Shown here: positions 30,895-39,623 of the stretch, piece by piece | Position numbering within the stretch: the first letter of the stretch is position 1 | Layout of the letters: every line of letters starts with the position of its first letter | From: MR-S7 sp000400995 | Lineage (GTDB): Bacteria > Pseudomonadota > Gammaproteobacteria > Burkholderiales > Burkholderiaceae_C | NCBI RefSeq assembly: GCF_045291395.1 | Contig: NZ_CP152342.1 | Coordinates: forward strand, 4,278,001 to 4,342,000 | Length of the DNA stretch: 64,000 nt | Direction of reading: 5' to 3' | Program-made: the position numbers and the translations under genes | Notes under the pieces: model-generated | Told to the model about the DNA's origin: nothing | Seen by the model: the letters and a program-made list of their open reading frames with translations, nothing else | Database searches by the model: none

Positions 30895-32786
30895 GGTGCT
30901 CCTTTTTTGAGAGCTGTCCGCGCTTGCCAGTATTGCGCGAAACCCGAAATCCCCTGTGGAAACAGCAGCACCAGCAGCAGCATCACGCCGCCCAGCAGCG
31001 CGCGCCAGTATTCCGTGCCGCGCGCCACGCTGTCGTGCAGCCACGTGAACGCGCCCGCGCCCACGATGGGGCCCGCGAGCGTCTGCATGCCGCCCAGCAG
31101 CACCATGACCAGCGCATCGACCGACTTGGTGACCCAGAGCGCATCGGGCGCGATGCTGCCCTTGGAATACGCGGCCAGCGCGCCCGCCAGCCCGGCGAAC
31201 AGGCCCGCCACCACGAAGGCCGCCCACTGCGTGCCGCGCACGTCGACGCCGATGGCCTGCGCGCGTGCGCCGGAGTCGCGCGCGGCGCGCAGCGACCAGC
31301 CGAAGGGCGCGAACAGCATGCGCCGCAGCACGTAGAGGCCGGCGGCGCACACGGCCAGCGCCAGCCAGTAGAAGCCCGCGCCCTGTGCGAGGGCCTCGGG
31401 CGGCCAGACGCCGGTGAGGCCGTTGCTGCCGCCCGTGAGGCCGTCCCACTGGAACGCGACGGCCCAGGTGATCTGCGCGAAGGCGAGCGTGAGCATGGTG
31501 AGGTACACGCCCGAAAGGCGCACGCAGAACCAGCCGTAGAGCAGCGCGCCCGCCGCCGCCAGCAGCGGCGCGAGCAGGAGCGCGACGCCGAACGGCGCAT
31601 CCGCCCAGCGCACCAGCAGCGCCGCGCCATAGGCCCCCAGGCCGAAGTACGCCGCGTGGCCGAAGGAGTGCATGCCGCCCGGCCCCAGGATGAAGTGCAG
31701 GCTGGCGGCGAATAGCGCGGCGATGCAGACATCGGTGAGCAGCACGGCGGCATAGCTCTCCTGCCCGGCTACGAACGGCAGCAGCGCCAGCGCGGCCAGC
31801 AGCGCGCACCATGCCCAGGTGGCGGCGCGGCCCGCCGGGTGCAGGGGCCGTTCGGGCTCGCCCGGCGTGCGCGCGGCGGCCTGCGCGCGGCCCATCAGGC
31901 CCCAGGGGCGCCAGATGAGGACAAACGCCATCACGAGGAATTCGACGACCAGCGTGAGCTTGGAGAACGAGATGTCCACGCCGCCGATCTGCACGAGGCC
32001 GAGCCAGATGCACACGGCCTTCAGCTCCGCGATGACCAGCGCGGCGACGAACGCGCCGGGCAGCGAGCCCATGCCGCCCACCACCACCACGACAAAGGCC
32101 GCGCCGATGGTGAGCATGTCCAGCTCCAGGCTCGCGGGCTCGCGCGGCAGTTGCAGCGCGCCGCCCAGGCCCGCCAGCAGCGCGCCCAGCGCGAACACGC
32201 CGGTGAACAGCCACGCCTGGTTCACGCCGAGGGAGCCCAGCATCTCGCGGTCCTGCGTGGCCGCGCGCACCAGCGTGCCCCAGCGCGTGCGCGTGAGCAG
32301 CAGCCAGAGCAGCAGCAGCACGACAGGGCCGACGGCGATCAGGAACAGGTCGTAGGCGGGAAAGCGCCGGCCCAGCAGGTCGACCGCGCCTTCGAGCCCC
32401 GGCGCGCGCGGGCCGAAGAGTTCCTCGGGCCCCCACGTCCACAGCGCCGCGTCCTTGATGACGAGCGCCAGCGCGAACGTGGCCAGCAGTTGCAAAAGCT
32501 CCGGCGCGCGGTACAGGCGGCGCAGCAGCAGCACTTCCACCGCCGCACCCAGCAGCCCCACGGCCAGGGGCGCGAGCAGCAGCGCGGGCCAGAAGCCGAT
32601 CGCGCCGCCCAGCCGCTCCACGCACGAATAGGCCACGTAGAGCCCCAGCATGTAGAACGAACCGTGCGCGAAGTTGACGATGCGCGTGACGCCGAAGATC
32701 AGCGACAGCCCCGCCGCCACGAGGAACAGCGTGGACGCGCCCGCCAGCCCGTTCAGGAGCTGGGCGAGAAGGCCGGAGAAGTCCAT
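30891..32786 (-). CDS. livHM: Fused LivH-LivM branched-chain amino-acid ABC transporter permease
   Basis: Inner-membrane permease of 631 aa that combines LivH (about 1-300, with LIFGVTRIVNFAHGSFYMLG and GGMGSLPGAFVAALVIAELK) and LivM (about 320-631, with LGPGGMHSFGHAAYFGLGAY and VLLGGMQTLAGPIVGAGAF). The two halves are linked by a charged stretch after FVLIWRPWGLMG. Separate livH and livM genes are the classic arrangement; fused permeases occur in Burkholderiales. The ATG at 32786 overlaps the binding-protein stop by one base, and the stop overlaps livGF by four. The last residues (ARTALKKGAP) are encoded by a palindromic repeat. Confidence 0.92.
   Translation of the reverse strand: MDFSGLLAQLLNGLAGASTLFLVAAGLSLIFGVTRIVNFAHGSFYMLGLYVAYSCVERLGGAIGFWPALLLAPLAVGLLGAAVEVLLLRRLYRAPELLQLLATFALALVIKDAALWTWGPEELFGPRAPGLEGAVDLLGRRFPAYDLFLIAVGPVVLLLLWLLLTRTRWGTLVRAATQDREMLGSLGVNQAWLFTGVFALGALLAGLGGALQLPREPASLELDMLTIGAAFVVVVVGGMGSLPGAFVAALVIAELKAVCIWLGLVQIGGVDISFSKLTLVVEFLVMAFVLIWRPWGLMGRAQAAARTPGEPERPLHPAGRAATWAWCALLAALALLPFVAGQESYAAVLLTDVCIAALFAASLHFILGPGGMHSFGHAAYFGLGAYGAALLVRWADAPFGVALLLAPLLAAAGALLYGWFCVRLSGVYLTMLTLAFAQITWAVAFQWDGLTGGSNGLTGVWPPEALAQGAGFYWLALAVCAAGLYVLRRMLFAPFGWSLRAARDSGARAQAIGVDVRGTQWAAFVVAGLFAGLAGALAAYSKGSIAPDALWVTKSVDALVMVLLGGMQTLAGPIVGAGAFTWLHDSVARGTEYWRALLGGVMLLLVLLFPQGISGFAQYWQARTALKKGAP
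30903..30945. repeat. Interspersed palindromic repeat at the livHM 3' end (copy 5)
   Basis: GAGAGCTGTCCGCGCTTGCC matches the repeat family. It encodes the C-terminal tail of the fused permease just before its stop. Confidence 0.65.
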
Positions 32787-33984
32787 CAAGGAGCTGCGGG
32801 ACGGAGCTTTTTCACTTCCTCATCGCTGGGCTGGAACTTGCCGCCGTCCTGGTACGTGAAGCCCACCATCACGCCCTTGCCCTTGACCTGCGCGGTCTTG
32901 CCGACGTAGGCGCCCATCGTGGATTGATGGTCCTGCGCGCGGTAGGTGATGGGGCCGAACGGCGTCTTCACCTCCAGGCCCCGGAACGCGGCGATGAGCT
33001 TCTCGGTATCGGCGGAGCCGGCCTTCTTCAGCCCCGCCGCGATCGACAGGATGGCGTTGTAGCCCACCACCGAGCCCGCGCGCGGGTAGTCGTTGAAGCG
33101 CTTCTGGTAGGCGTCGAGGAAGGCCTTGTGCTCGGGCGTCTGGATGGCGTACCAGGGGTAGCCGGTGACCACCCAGCCCTCGGGCGTCTCGGTCTTGAGC
33201 GTGTCCAGGTACTCGGGCTCGCCCGAGAGCAGGCTCACCACGCCCTTGCCCGCAAACAGCCCGCGCGTGTTGCCCTCGCGCACGAACTTGGCGAGGTCGG
33301 CCGCGAACAGCACGTTGAAGATCGCATCGGGCTTGGCATCCGCCAGCGCCTGCACCACGCTGCCCGCATCCACCTTGCCCAGCGGCGTGGCCTGCTCGGC
33401 GACGAACTCCACATTGGGCTGCGCGGCCTTGAGCAGCTGCTTGAAGGTGGCGACGGCCGATTGGCCGTATTCGTAGTTGGGATAGACGATGGCCCAGCGC
33501 TGCTTCTTCATCGCCGCGGCCTCGGGCACCAGCATGGCGACCTGCATGTAGGTGGAGGGGCGCAGGCGGAAGGTGTAGCGGTTGCCGTGCTCCCAGACGA
33601 TCTTGTCGGTCAGCGGTTCGGCGGCGAGGAAGAAGCGCTTCTTCTGCTGCGCGAAGTCGGTCAGCGCCAGGCCCACGTGCGAGAGGAAGCTGCCCATGAG
33701 CACGTCGATTTTCTCGCGCGCGATCAGCTCCTCGGCCGCGCGCACCGCGTCAGCGGGGTTGCCGTTGTCGTCGCGGGTGACGAGCTGCAGCTTCTTGCCG
33801 CCCACGCCGCCGGCGGCGTTGACCTGTTCCACGGCCAGCTCCATGCCCTTCTTGTAGGGCTCCAGGAAGGCCGGCTGGGCCTTGTAGCTGTTGATTTCGC
33901 CGATCTTGTACGCCCCCCCTGCGCATGGGCCGCGCCCAGGCCGCAGGCCAGCGTTGCGAGACAGACGGCGAGGTGCTTGTGCAT
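32786..33984 (-). CDS. ABC transporter substrate-binding protein (LivJ type), frameshifted in a signal-peptide G tract
   Basis: Periplasmic binding protein for the Liv-type transporter, 399 aa if intact. The signal peptide MHKHLAVCLATLACGLGAAH and the mature part (YKIGEINSYKAQPAFLEPYK, QLVTRDDNGNPADAVRAAEE, GSFLSHVGLALTDFAQQKKR) are in different frames. The junction is a run of seven G (plus-strand C at 33913-33919); eight would restore AQGGAYKIGE. The 1199-base length agrees with one lost base. This may be slippage-based on/off switching, a null mutation or a sequencing error. Its stop overlaps the livHM start (TGATG), so translation of the permease may depend on it. Confidence 0.88.
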
Positions 33985-34186
33985 GGTCGGATCCTTTGCC
34001 ACGGGTCAATTGCAAGGCACAGAAATGTACCCCCGCGGCGAGTTTGCCCCACAATGCGCGGGTTTGCCCGCATGCCGGGCGGGCAGGCCGCACTTTTCGG
34101 CTTATGCCCAACACGAATAACAAAACGGTGAAACTAGCCGAATCGGCACAAGCCCTCTCCTTTTCACTCTTTCTTCCAGTCCATCC

Positions 34187-34960
34187 ATGAGCGCATTCCT
34201 CGAAGAACGGGTTCTCTCCGTACACCACTGGACCGACCGCCTGTTCTCCTTCACCACCACGCGCGACCCCGCGCTGCGTTTCTCCAACGGCCACTTCACC
34301 ATGATCGGCCTGAAGGTGGACGGCAAGCCGCTGCTGCGCGCCTATTCCATCGCCAGCCCGAACTGGGAAGAGCACCTGGAGTTCCTCTCGATCAAGGTGC
34401 CCGACGGCCCGCTGACCTCGCGCCTGCAGAACATCCAGGTGGGTGACACCATCATCGTCGGCAAGAAGCCCACGGGCACGCTGCTCATCGACTACCTGCT
34501 GCCCGGCAAGAACCTGTACCTGATCGGCACCGGGACGGGCCTGGCGCCCTGGCTGTCGATCGTGCGCGACCCCGACACCTACGAGCGCTTCGAGAAGGTG
34601 ATCGTCGTGCACGGCGTGCGGCAGGTGAACGAGCTGGCCTACCAGGAGCTGTTCGAGAAGGACCTGCCCAACCACGAGCTGCTCGGCGAGATCGTGCGGG
34701 ACAAGCTCATCTACTACCCCACGGTGACGCGCGAGCCCTTCCGCAACCAGGGCCGCATCACCGACCTGATCGCCAGCGGCACCTTCCCCGCCAACATCGG
34801 CCTGCCGTCGCTGGACCCGCTCACCGACCGCGTGATGCTCTGCGGCAGCCCCGCGATGCTGGCCGACCTCAAGGTGATGCTGGAAAAGCGCGACTTCGAG
34901 GAAGGCAACACGAGCACGCCGGGCGACTTCGTCGTCGAGCGGGCTTTTGTAGAGAAGTAA
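34187..34960 (+). CDS. fpr: Ferredoxin--NADP+ reductase
   Basis: FAD-dependent ferredoxin/flavodoxin-NADP reductase of 257 aa, bacterial Fpr type. The FAD-binding part contains HFTMIGLKVDGKPLLRAYSI and VPDGPLTSRLQNIQVGD. The NADP domain has YLIGTGTGLAPWLSIVRDPD and VMLCGSPAMLADLKVMLEKR, with the short C-terminal tail FVVERAFVEK. It would move electrons between NADPH and ferredoxin or flavodoxin in the cytosol, often in oxidative-stress defence or Fe-S assembly. It is monocistronic and convergent with the glycine-zipper gene, separated by a hairpin from the repeat family. Confidence 0.95.
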   Translation: MSAFLEERVLSVHHWTDRLFSFTTTRDPALRFSNGHFTMIGLKVDGKPLLRAYSIASPNWEEHLEFLSIKVPDGPLTSRLQNIQVGDTIIVGKKPTGTLLIDYLLPGKNLYLIGTGTGLAPWLSIVRDPDTYERFEKVIVVHGVRQVNELAYQELFEKDLPNHELLGEIVRDKLIYYPTVTREPFRNQGRITDLIASGTFPANIGLPSLDPLTDRVMLCGSPAMLADLKVMLEKRDFEEGNTSTPGDFVVERAFVEK

Positions 34961-34987
34961 AAAAGCAGCTATCGAATAGATAGCTGC
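34959..34987 (-). terminator. Hairpin terminator between fpr and the glycine-zipper gene
   Basis: GCAGCTATC and GATAGCTGC form a perfect nine-pair stem around GAATA. On the minus strand it is followed by six T residues, so it should terminate the glycine-zipper gene. It is the outer hairpin of repeat copy 6. Confidence 0.75.
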
Positions 34988-35020
34988 CCACGCTTACTGG
35001 TATTGGCCTGAAGCCAGAAA
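34959..35020. repeat. Interspersed palindromic repeat (copy 6)
   Basis: After the TAGCTGC hairpin, ACGCTT and AAGCGT face each other across a longer loop (TACTGGTATTGGCCTGAAGC region), so the core stem is stretched here. It lies between two convergent genes. Confidence 0.65.
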
Positions 35021-35023
35021 GCG

Positions 35024-35671
35024 TCAATAATTCCGGTCGGAGGCGTACACCGGCTGCGCGCCGGCCGCCGCGCGGTCGTCCACGCGGAAACCCTTACCCT
35101 CCACGCGCACCGGCGTGCCCTCGGCCACGGGCTGTGCGCGGGTGAAGGTGCGCAGCGAGCCGTCGTCCATGCGCACCCGCATCTGGTAGACGGTCGTCGT
35201 GCGCGTACGCTGCTCCACCTGGTGGCCCACGTAGCCGCCGCCCACCGCGCCCAGCACCGTCGCGGCCGTGCGGCCCGAGCCCTTGCCGATCTGGTTGCCG
35301 AGCACGCCGCCCAGCACCCCGCCGGCCACCGCGCCCACGCCCGTGGCGGGTGCGGCCTGCGCGACCGGCTGCACCGACTCGACGCGCCCGCAGCTCGCGC
35401 AGACCGGCGCCGGGGCCTGCGCCACCGGCAGCACGCGGTTTGCTCTTGAATCAGGAGCTGGCTGCGCTTGCCTGGAAAGCGCTGGGGGCGCTTTTTCCTC
35501 GATCACCTGGGGTGCTGCGGGCGCAGTCCGCGGCGCATCGCCCGGAAGCTTCTGCGCCAGCAGCGTGCCCCCCAGGGCAAGCACGCAGGCGCCGAGCGCG
35601 CCCACGGCAATCCAGAGGTATTTGAGAGAGGCAGAGGAACCCGCGGCGGGAGAGGAAGCGGTGGTATGCAT
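35024..35671 (-). CDS. Glycine-zipper 2TM domain envelope protein
   Basis: Membrane-anchored protein of 215 aa. A transmembrane helix near the N-terminus (LKYLWIAVGALGACVLALGG) is followed by a disordered Pro/Ala region, then a glycine zipper (GVGAVAGGVLGGVLGNQIGK, GSGRTAATVLGAVGGGYVGH) and a C-terminal beta region (VYQMRVRMDDGSLRTFTRAQ). It resembles SlyB/17-kDa-antigen-like proteins, but with a membrane anchor instead of a lipobox. The disordered segment EKAPPALSRQAQPAPDSRAN is encoded by a palindromic repeat. The ATG at 35671 is preferred; a TTG at 35698 is possible. Confidence 0.85.
   Translation of the reverse strand: MHTTASSPAAGSSASLKYLWIAVGALGACVLALGGTLLAQKLPGDAPRTAPAAPQVIEEKAPPALSRQAQPAPDSRANRVLPVAQAPAPVCASCGRVESVQPVAQAAPATGVGAVAGGVLGGVLGNQIGKGSGRTAATVLGAVGGGYVGHQVEQRTRTTTVYQMRVRMDDGSLRTFTRAQPVAEGTPVRVEGKGFRVDDRAAAGAQPVYASDRNY
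35443..35498. repeat. Interspersed palindromic repeat inside the glycine-zipper gene (copy 7)
   Basis: GCGCTT (35464-35469) and AAGCGC (35477-35482) form the core stem, with GGAGCTGGCT before and GGGGGCGCTTTTTCC after. It is translated in frame within the disordered part of the protein. Confidence 0.75.
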
Positions 35672-35764
35672 GGGTCGGTTCTGGTCGTGCAATAGCAAGC
35701 ATGCAGCCTATCCCGCGATGGCCGACACAATGCCGCGCCGCCCGTAAAGAACGTAATGAGACGT

Positions 35765-36679
35765 TCAGGACTGTGGTGCAGCCTTGGCCGTGCGCGATTC
35801 GTGCAGCGCCCGCGCGCAGCTCGCCGCGAACAGCAGCACCGCCGACGAGAAGTAGATCCACATCAGCAGCACCACCAGCGAGCCCGCCGCCCCGTAGGCC
35901 GACACCACCGCCGCCGTGGACAGGTACAGCGCCAGCGCCTGCTTGCCCACGGTGAACAGCACCGCGCCCACCACCGCGCCGAACACCAGGCAGCGCGTGG
36001 GCGGCCGGGGCCCGCCGCCGATGCGCATGAGCCCCACGAACAGCAGCACCGTCACCCCGAACGACACCGTCTCGTTCACCGCGCCCAGCAGCAGGCCCGA
36101 GCCGAACGGCAGCATCTCGCCGGCCCATTTCGCCACCATGTTGATGACGGTGGACAGCACCAGCGACGTCAGCAGCAGGAAGCCGATCACCAGCACGTAG
36201 GCCAGCCCGCGTAGCCGCAGCGTGGCCATGCGCCACCAGGCCTTGTCCTCGTGCACGGGCTTGCCGCCCGTCCACAGGCGCTCCAGGGCCGACTGCAGCT
36301 CCACGAACACCCCCGTGGCACCCGACATCAGCAGGACGAAGCCGGCGATGGAAGCCAGCCGCCCCTCGCCGGGCGCCTGCGCACTCGCCAGCGCCAGCCG
36401 CACCACCTCGGCACCACGCTCGCCCATCACGCTCTGCACCTGGCCGATCAGGTTGCTCTCCAGGTACGACTTGTCGATCCACCAGCCCAGCACGCCCACC
36501 AGCAGCAGCAGCAGCGGCGCCAGGCTCAGCATGCCGTAGAACGACATGGCCGCGCTCATGCGCAGGCCCTCCGCGTCGAGCCACATCTGCACCGCGCGCA
36601 CGAAGGGCGTGACCAGCGGCATCACCGGGCGCAGCAGCCGCTGCGCGCGCTCCTGCAGGGAAGTCAAGAAAGAAGGCAT
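35765..36679 (-). CDS. YihY/BrkB-family inner-membrane protein
   Basis: Polytopic membrane protein of 304 aa of the YihY (formerly RNase BN/BrkB) family. Six or so helices are visible, with the signature AAMSFYGMLSLAPLLLLLVG near the start and GATGVFVELQSALERLW in the middle; the last helix is GSLVVLLMWIYFSSAVLLFA. The biochemical role of the family is not settled (transport or virulence-associated); RNase activity has been discounted. The ATG at 36679 is chosen over a start 30 bases upstream. It is divergent from aroK. Confidence 0.92.
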   Translation of the reverse strand: MPSFLTSLQERAQRLLRPVMPLVTPFVRAVQMWLDAEGLRMSAAMSFYGMLSLAPLLLLLVGVLGWWIDKSYLESNLIGQVQSVMGERGAEVVRLALASAQAPGEGRLASIAGFVLLMSGATGVFVELQSALERLWTGGKPVHEDKAWWRMATLRLRGLAYVLVIGFLLLTSLVLSTVINMVAKWAGEMLPFGSGLLLGAVNETVSFGVTVLLFVGLMRIGGGPRPPTRCLVFGAVVGAVLFTVGKQALALYLSTAAVVSAYGAAGSLVVLLMWIYFSSAVLLFAASCARALHESRTAKAAPQS

Positions 36680-36765
36680 GCCCGATTGTGACCACTGCCG
36701 CACGGGCACCGTGTCGGCGCGCGCCGCTACACTCGGCGCTCCCCCATCCCACAGGATTTCGAAGA

Positions 36766-37299
36766 ATGCAAACGCGCTGCGCCCTGGTCGGCATGCCGGG
36801 CTCCGGCAAATCCACGGTGGGCCGCCAGCTCGCCCGCCGCCTGGGCCTGCCCTTCGTGGACCTGGACCAGCGGCTGGAGCAGCAGCTGGGCACGAGCATC
36901 CGCCAGTTCTTCGAGCAGCACGGAGAAGACGCCTTCCGCGACCGCGAGGCCGCCCTGCTGGCCGCGCTGGCGGCCGAGCCCGGCCCCATGGTGCTTTCCA
37001 CCGGCGGCGGCGCCGTGCTGCGCGAGGCCAACCGCGACGTCCTGCGCCAGGGCTTTCCCCACGTGCTCTACCTGCGCGCCTCGCCCGAGGAAATCTTCAA
37101 GCGCGTCAAGCACGACCGCAGCCGCCCTCTGCTGCAGGTGGATGACCCCATGGCCCGCCTGCGCGACCTCTACCGCACCCGCGACCCGCTGTACCGCCAA
37201 GCGGCGCACTACGTCATCGAAACCGGGCGGCCGACGGTGAACACGCTGGTGAACATGATCGTGATGCAGCTGGAGATGGCGCTGGGCGCGGGCGCATAG
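36766..37299 (+). CDS. aroK: Shikimate kinase
   Basis: Cytosolic shikimate kinase of 177 aa, step five of the shikimate pathway (shikimate plus ATP to shikimate-3-phosphate). Walker A is GMPGSGKST (9-17), the shikimate-binding residues are in FVDLDQRLEQ (Asp34) and AFRDREA (Arg58), and the Gly-Gly-Gly loop is STGGGAVLR (78-86); the lid region has RSRPLLQVDDPMARLRDLY. In related bacteria aroB usually follows directly. Here a GntR gene on the other strand follows, so the usual aroKB pair is broken. Confidence 0.95.
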   Translation: MQTRCALVGMPGSGKSTVGRQLARRLGLPFVDLDQRLEQQLGTSIRQFFEQHGEDAFRDREAALLAALAAEPGPMVLSTGGGAVLREANRDVLRQGFPHVLYLRASPEEIFKRVKHDRSRPLLQVDDPMARLRDLYRTRDPLYRQAAHYVIETGRPTVNTLVNMIVMQLEMALGAGA

Positions 37300-37306
37300 C
37301 CCTCTT

Positions 37307-37999
37307 TCAGCGCGAGAGGTATTTCTCCTCGTAGATCCGCCGCGCCGGACGCATGTGGCCGAGCGCCAGCTCCACCAGGCGCGGCCGGTCGGCATCCGCC
37401 AGCGCCTGGACCATATGCGCATGCTCGGCGCAGGCGCGCTGCAGCGCCTCGCGGTCGGCGATCGCATAGGCGCGCGCTGGAAAGCTCAGCCAGTCGTGCA
37501 GGCGGATGGATTCGGCGATGTACGGGTTGCCGCACAGGCCGTAGAACAGCCGGTGGAACGCCATGTTCGTGCGGTGGATGGCGATCAGGTCGCCCGACTG
37601 GGCGGCCTGCGCATGCGCCTGCGCGGCGGCGCGCACGGACTCCAGGGGCTCGGCCTGAGGGGGCAGCGGCATGGCCTCGACGGCCGCGCGGTGCAGCACC
37701 GTGCGCAGGTGGTAGAGGTCTTCGAGGCTTTGCGCGTCGAAGCGGCGGATGCGCGCGCCCAGGTGCGGCGGCTTGACCACCACGCCCAGGCGCTGCAGCT
37801 CGGTGAGCGCCGCCCGCACCACATGGCGCTTGGCGCCGTAGTCCTCCATCAGGTGGTCCTCGATGAGCCGCGTGCGCGGCAGGATGATGCCGCGGATGAT
37901 GTCGGTCTCGATGGCCTCGATGACCGCCGCGACCTGGGGGGACAGTTCGGCCCGGGGAAACACCCCCGCGTCCATGGCGGATTGCCGGTTGTTGCTCAT
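37307..37999 (-). CDS. GntR-family (FCD) transcriptional regulator
   Basis: GntR regulator of the FadR/FCD type, 230 aa. The winged HTH contains AIETDIIRGIILPRTRLIED and YGAKRHVVRAALTELQRLGV; the FCD domain follows with metal-binding-type residues near IHRTNMAFHRLFYGLCGN and AEHAHMVQALADAD. It is divergent from the aldehyde dehydrogenase gene, and two inverted repeats lie between the starts. It probably represses the ALDH-HIBADH-Bug operon in the absence of its acid ligand. Confidence 0.92.
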   Translation of the reverse strand: MSNNRQSAMDAGVFPRAELSPQVAAVIEAIETDIIRGIILPRTRLIEDHLMEDYGAKRHVVRAALTELQRLGVVVKPPHLGARIRRFDAQSLEDLYHLRTVLHRAAVEAMPLPPQAEPLESVRAAAQAHAQAAQSGDLIAIHRTNMAFHRLFYGLCGNPYIAESIRLHDWLSFPARAYAIADREALQRACAEHAHMVQALADADRPRLVELALGHMRPARRIYEEKYLSR

Positions 38000-38022
38000 C
38001 TGAATGTGCGCGCGTTGCTCTG

Positions 38023-38042
38023 GCTACGCCCCGGAGCGTAGC
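38023..38042. promoter_or_regulatory. Inverted repeat upstream of gntR
   Basis: GCTACGC and GCGTAGC form a perfect seven-base inverted repeat with a six-base spacer, 24 bases from the gntR start. It could be a regulator site or a leader hairpin of the gntR transcript. Confidence 0.45.
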
Positions 38043-38075
38043 GCTTTCGCGCCCCTCTTTTTATCAATAGTTTCA

Positions 38076-38091
38076 TCGCCGGAATCGGCGA
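38076..38091. promoter_or_regulatory. Inverted repeat upstream of the aldehyde dehydrogenase gene
   Basis: TCGCCG-GAAT-CGGCGA is a perfect six-base inverted repeat in the middle of the divergent gntR/ALDH intergenic region. It is a candidate GntR operator; no stronger evidence is available. Confidence 0.45.
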
Positions 38092-38161
38092 CAACGTGCC
38101 TGTTGAACACCGGCGGGAGGCTTCCTAGACTGCCGCCCAGCTTCAACACAGGAACCCCTCC

Positions 38162-39598
38162 ATGGCACCGGTCAACGCCGCCAACGAACTCGTCAGTATC
38201 AACCCCGCCACCGGCCAGGAGATCGCCCGCGTGGCGGTCACCTCCGCCTTGGAGCTCGACGCCACGGTCGAGCGCGCCTGGCACGCCTTCCACCACAGTG
38301 GCTGGAAATCGCTGCTGCCGCACAAGCGCGCGCTGGTGCTCCAGGCCATCGCCGACGGCCTCGCGGCCGAGAAGGAATCGCTCGCGCGCCTGCAGATGCA
38401 GGACAACGGCAAGCCGCTGGGCGAATGCCGCGGCATGGTGGAGTCGGCCATCGGCACCTTCCGCTACTACGCCGGCGTGTGCGAGACGCTGGAGACGGAC
38501 GTGACGCCCTCGCGCGGCGAGTACGTGTCGTTCACCGTGCTCGAGCCCTTCGGCGTGGTGGCCGCGATCACGCCGTGGAACTCGCCCGTCATGAACGACG
38601 CGACCAAGGTCGCGCCCGCGCTCGCCGCCGGCAACGCCGTGATCCTCAAGCCCTCGGAGGATTCGCCGCTGCTGGCGCCCGAGCTCGCGCGCATCGCATT
38701 GGCCGCAGGCCTGCCCAAAGATCTGCTGCAGGTGGTGCAGGGCCGCGGCGCCGACGTGGGCGCGGCCCTCGTGGCGCACCCCGGCGTGCGCATGGTCTCG
38801 TTCACCGGCGGCACCGTCTCGGGCCGCGCCATCGCGCGCGTGGCGGGCGACCGGCTCGTGCCCGCGGCGCTCGAACTCGGCGGCAAGTCGCCCCACGTGG
38901 TGTTCGCCGACGCGGACCGCGAACATGCCGTGGCGGCCGTGGTGGCGGGCATCTTCGGCTCGGCGGGCCAGTCGTGCGTGGCGGGCTCGCGCCTGTTCAT
39001 CGAAGAGAGCATCTACGACGAGGTGCTGGCCGCCGTGGTGGCCCGCGCGCGCGGCCTCAAGGTCGCGGCGCCCGACGCCGAGGGCGTGGAGATGGGGCCG
39101 CTCGCCTCGTTCCACCACCGCGAGCGCGTGGCGCGCTTCGTGGAGCGCGCGCGCGCCGAAGGCGGCAACGTGCTGTGCGGCGGCGAAGCGCCCACGGGCG
39201 GCGCGTTCGACCAGGGCGCCTACTACCTGCCCACGGTGATCGACGGCCTGCAATACGGCGCCGCCTCGTGCCAGGAGGAAGCCTTCGGCCCCGTGCTCGT
39301 GGCCCTGCCCTTCAAGGACGAGGCCGACCTGATCGCCCAGGCCAACGGCACGGCCTTCGGCCTGGCCTGCGGCATCTGGACGGAGAGCTTCAAGCGTGCC
39401 TGGCGCATCGGCCGCGCGCTGGAAGCGGGCTCCGTGTGGATCAACACCTACAAGCAGTCGGTGACCAGCACGCCCTTCGGCGGTTTCAAGAACAGCGGCA
39501 TCGGCCGCGAAAAAGGCATCGACGGCCTGAAGCTCTACGCCCAGGTCAAGAGCATGTACTTCGGCCTGCACGAGCAGCCGCTGGCCGTCGCCAAGTAA
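38162..39598 (+). CDS. NAD(P)-dependent aldehyde dehydrogenase
   Basis: Aldehyde dehydrogenase of 478 aa with all expected sites: ITPWNSPVMNDATKVAPALA, KPSEDSP, SFTGGTVSGRAIA, the general base in LELGGKSPHVVF, and the catalytic cysteine in GQSCVAGSRL; C-terminal TPFGGFKNSGIGREKG. It differs clearly from the ALDH at 11685, so it is not a recent duplicate. It heads the operon with a HIBADH-like dehydrogenase (25 bases downstream) and a Bug protein, under likely GntR control. The aldehyde substrate is unknown. Confidence 0.94.
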   Translation: MAPVNAANELVSINPATGQEIARVAVTSALELDATVERAWHAFHHSGWKSLLPHKRALVLQAIADGLAAEKESLARLQMQDNGKPLGECRGMVESAIGTFRYYAGVCETLETDVTPSRGEYVSFTVLEPFGVVAAITPWNSPVMNDATKVAPALAAGNAVILKPSEDSPLLAPELARIALAAGLPKDLLQVVQGRGADVGAALVAHPGVRMVSFTGGTVSGRAIARVAGDRLVPAALELGGKSPHVVFADADREHAVAAVVAGIFGSAGQSCVAGSRLFIEESIYDEVLAAVVARARGLKVAAPDAEGVEMGPLASFHHRERVARFVERARAEGGNVLCGGEAPTGGAFDQGAYYLPTVIDGLQYGAASCQEEAFGPVLVALPFKDEADLIAQANGTAFGLACGIWTESFKRAWRIGRALEAGSVWINTYKQSVTSTPFGGFKNSGIGREKGIDGLKLYAQVKSMYFGLHEQPLAVAK

Positions 39599-39623
39599 CC
39601 CCTCTCTTTTTCTCCTTATCGTT

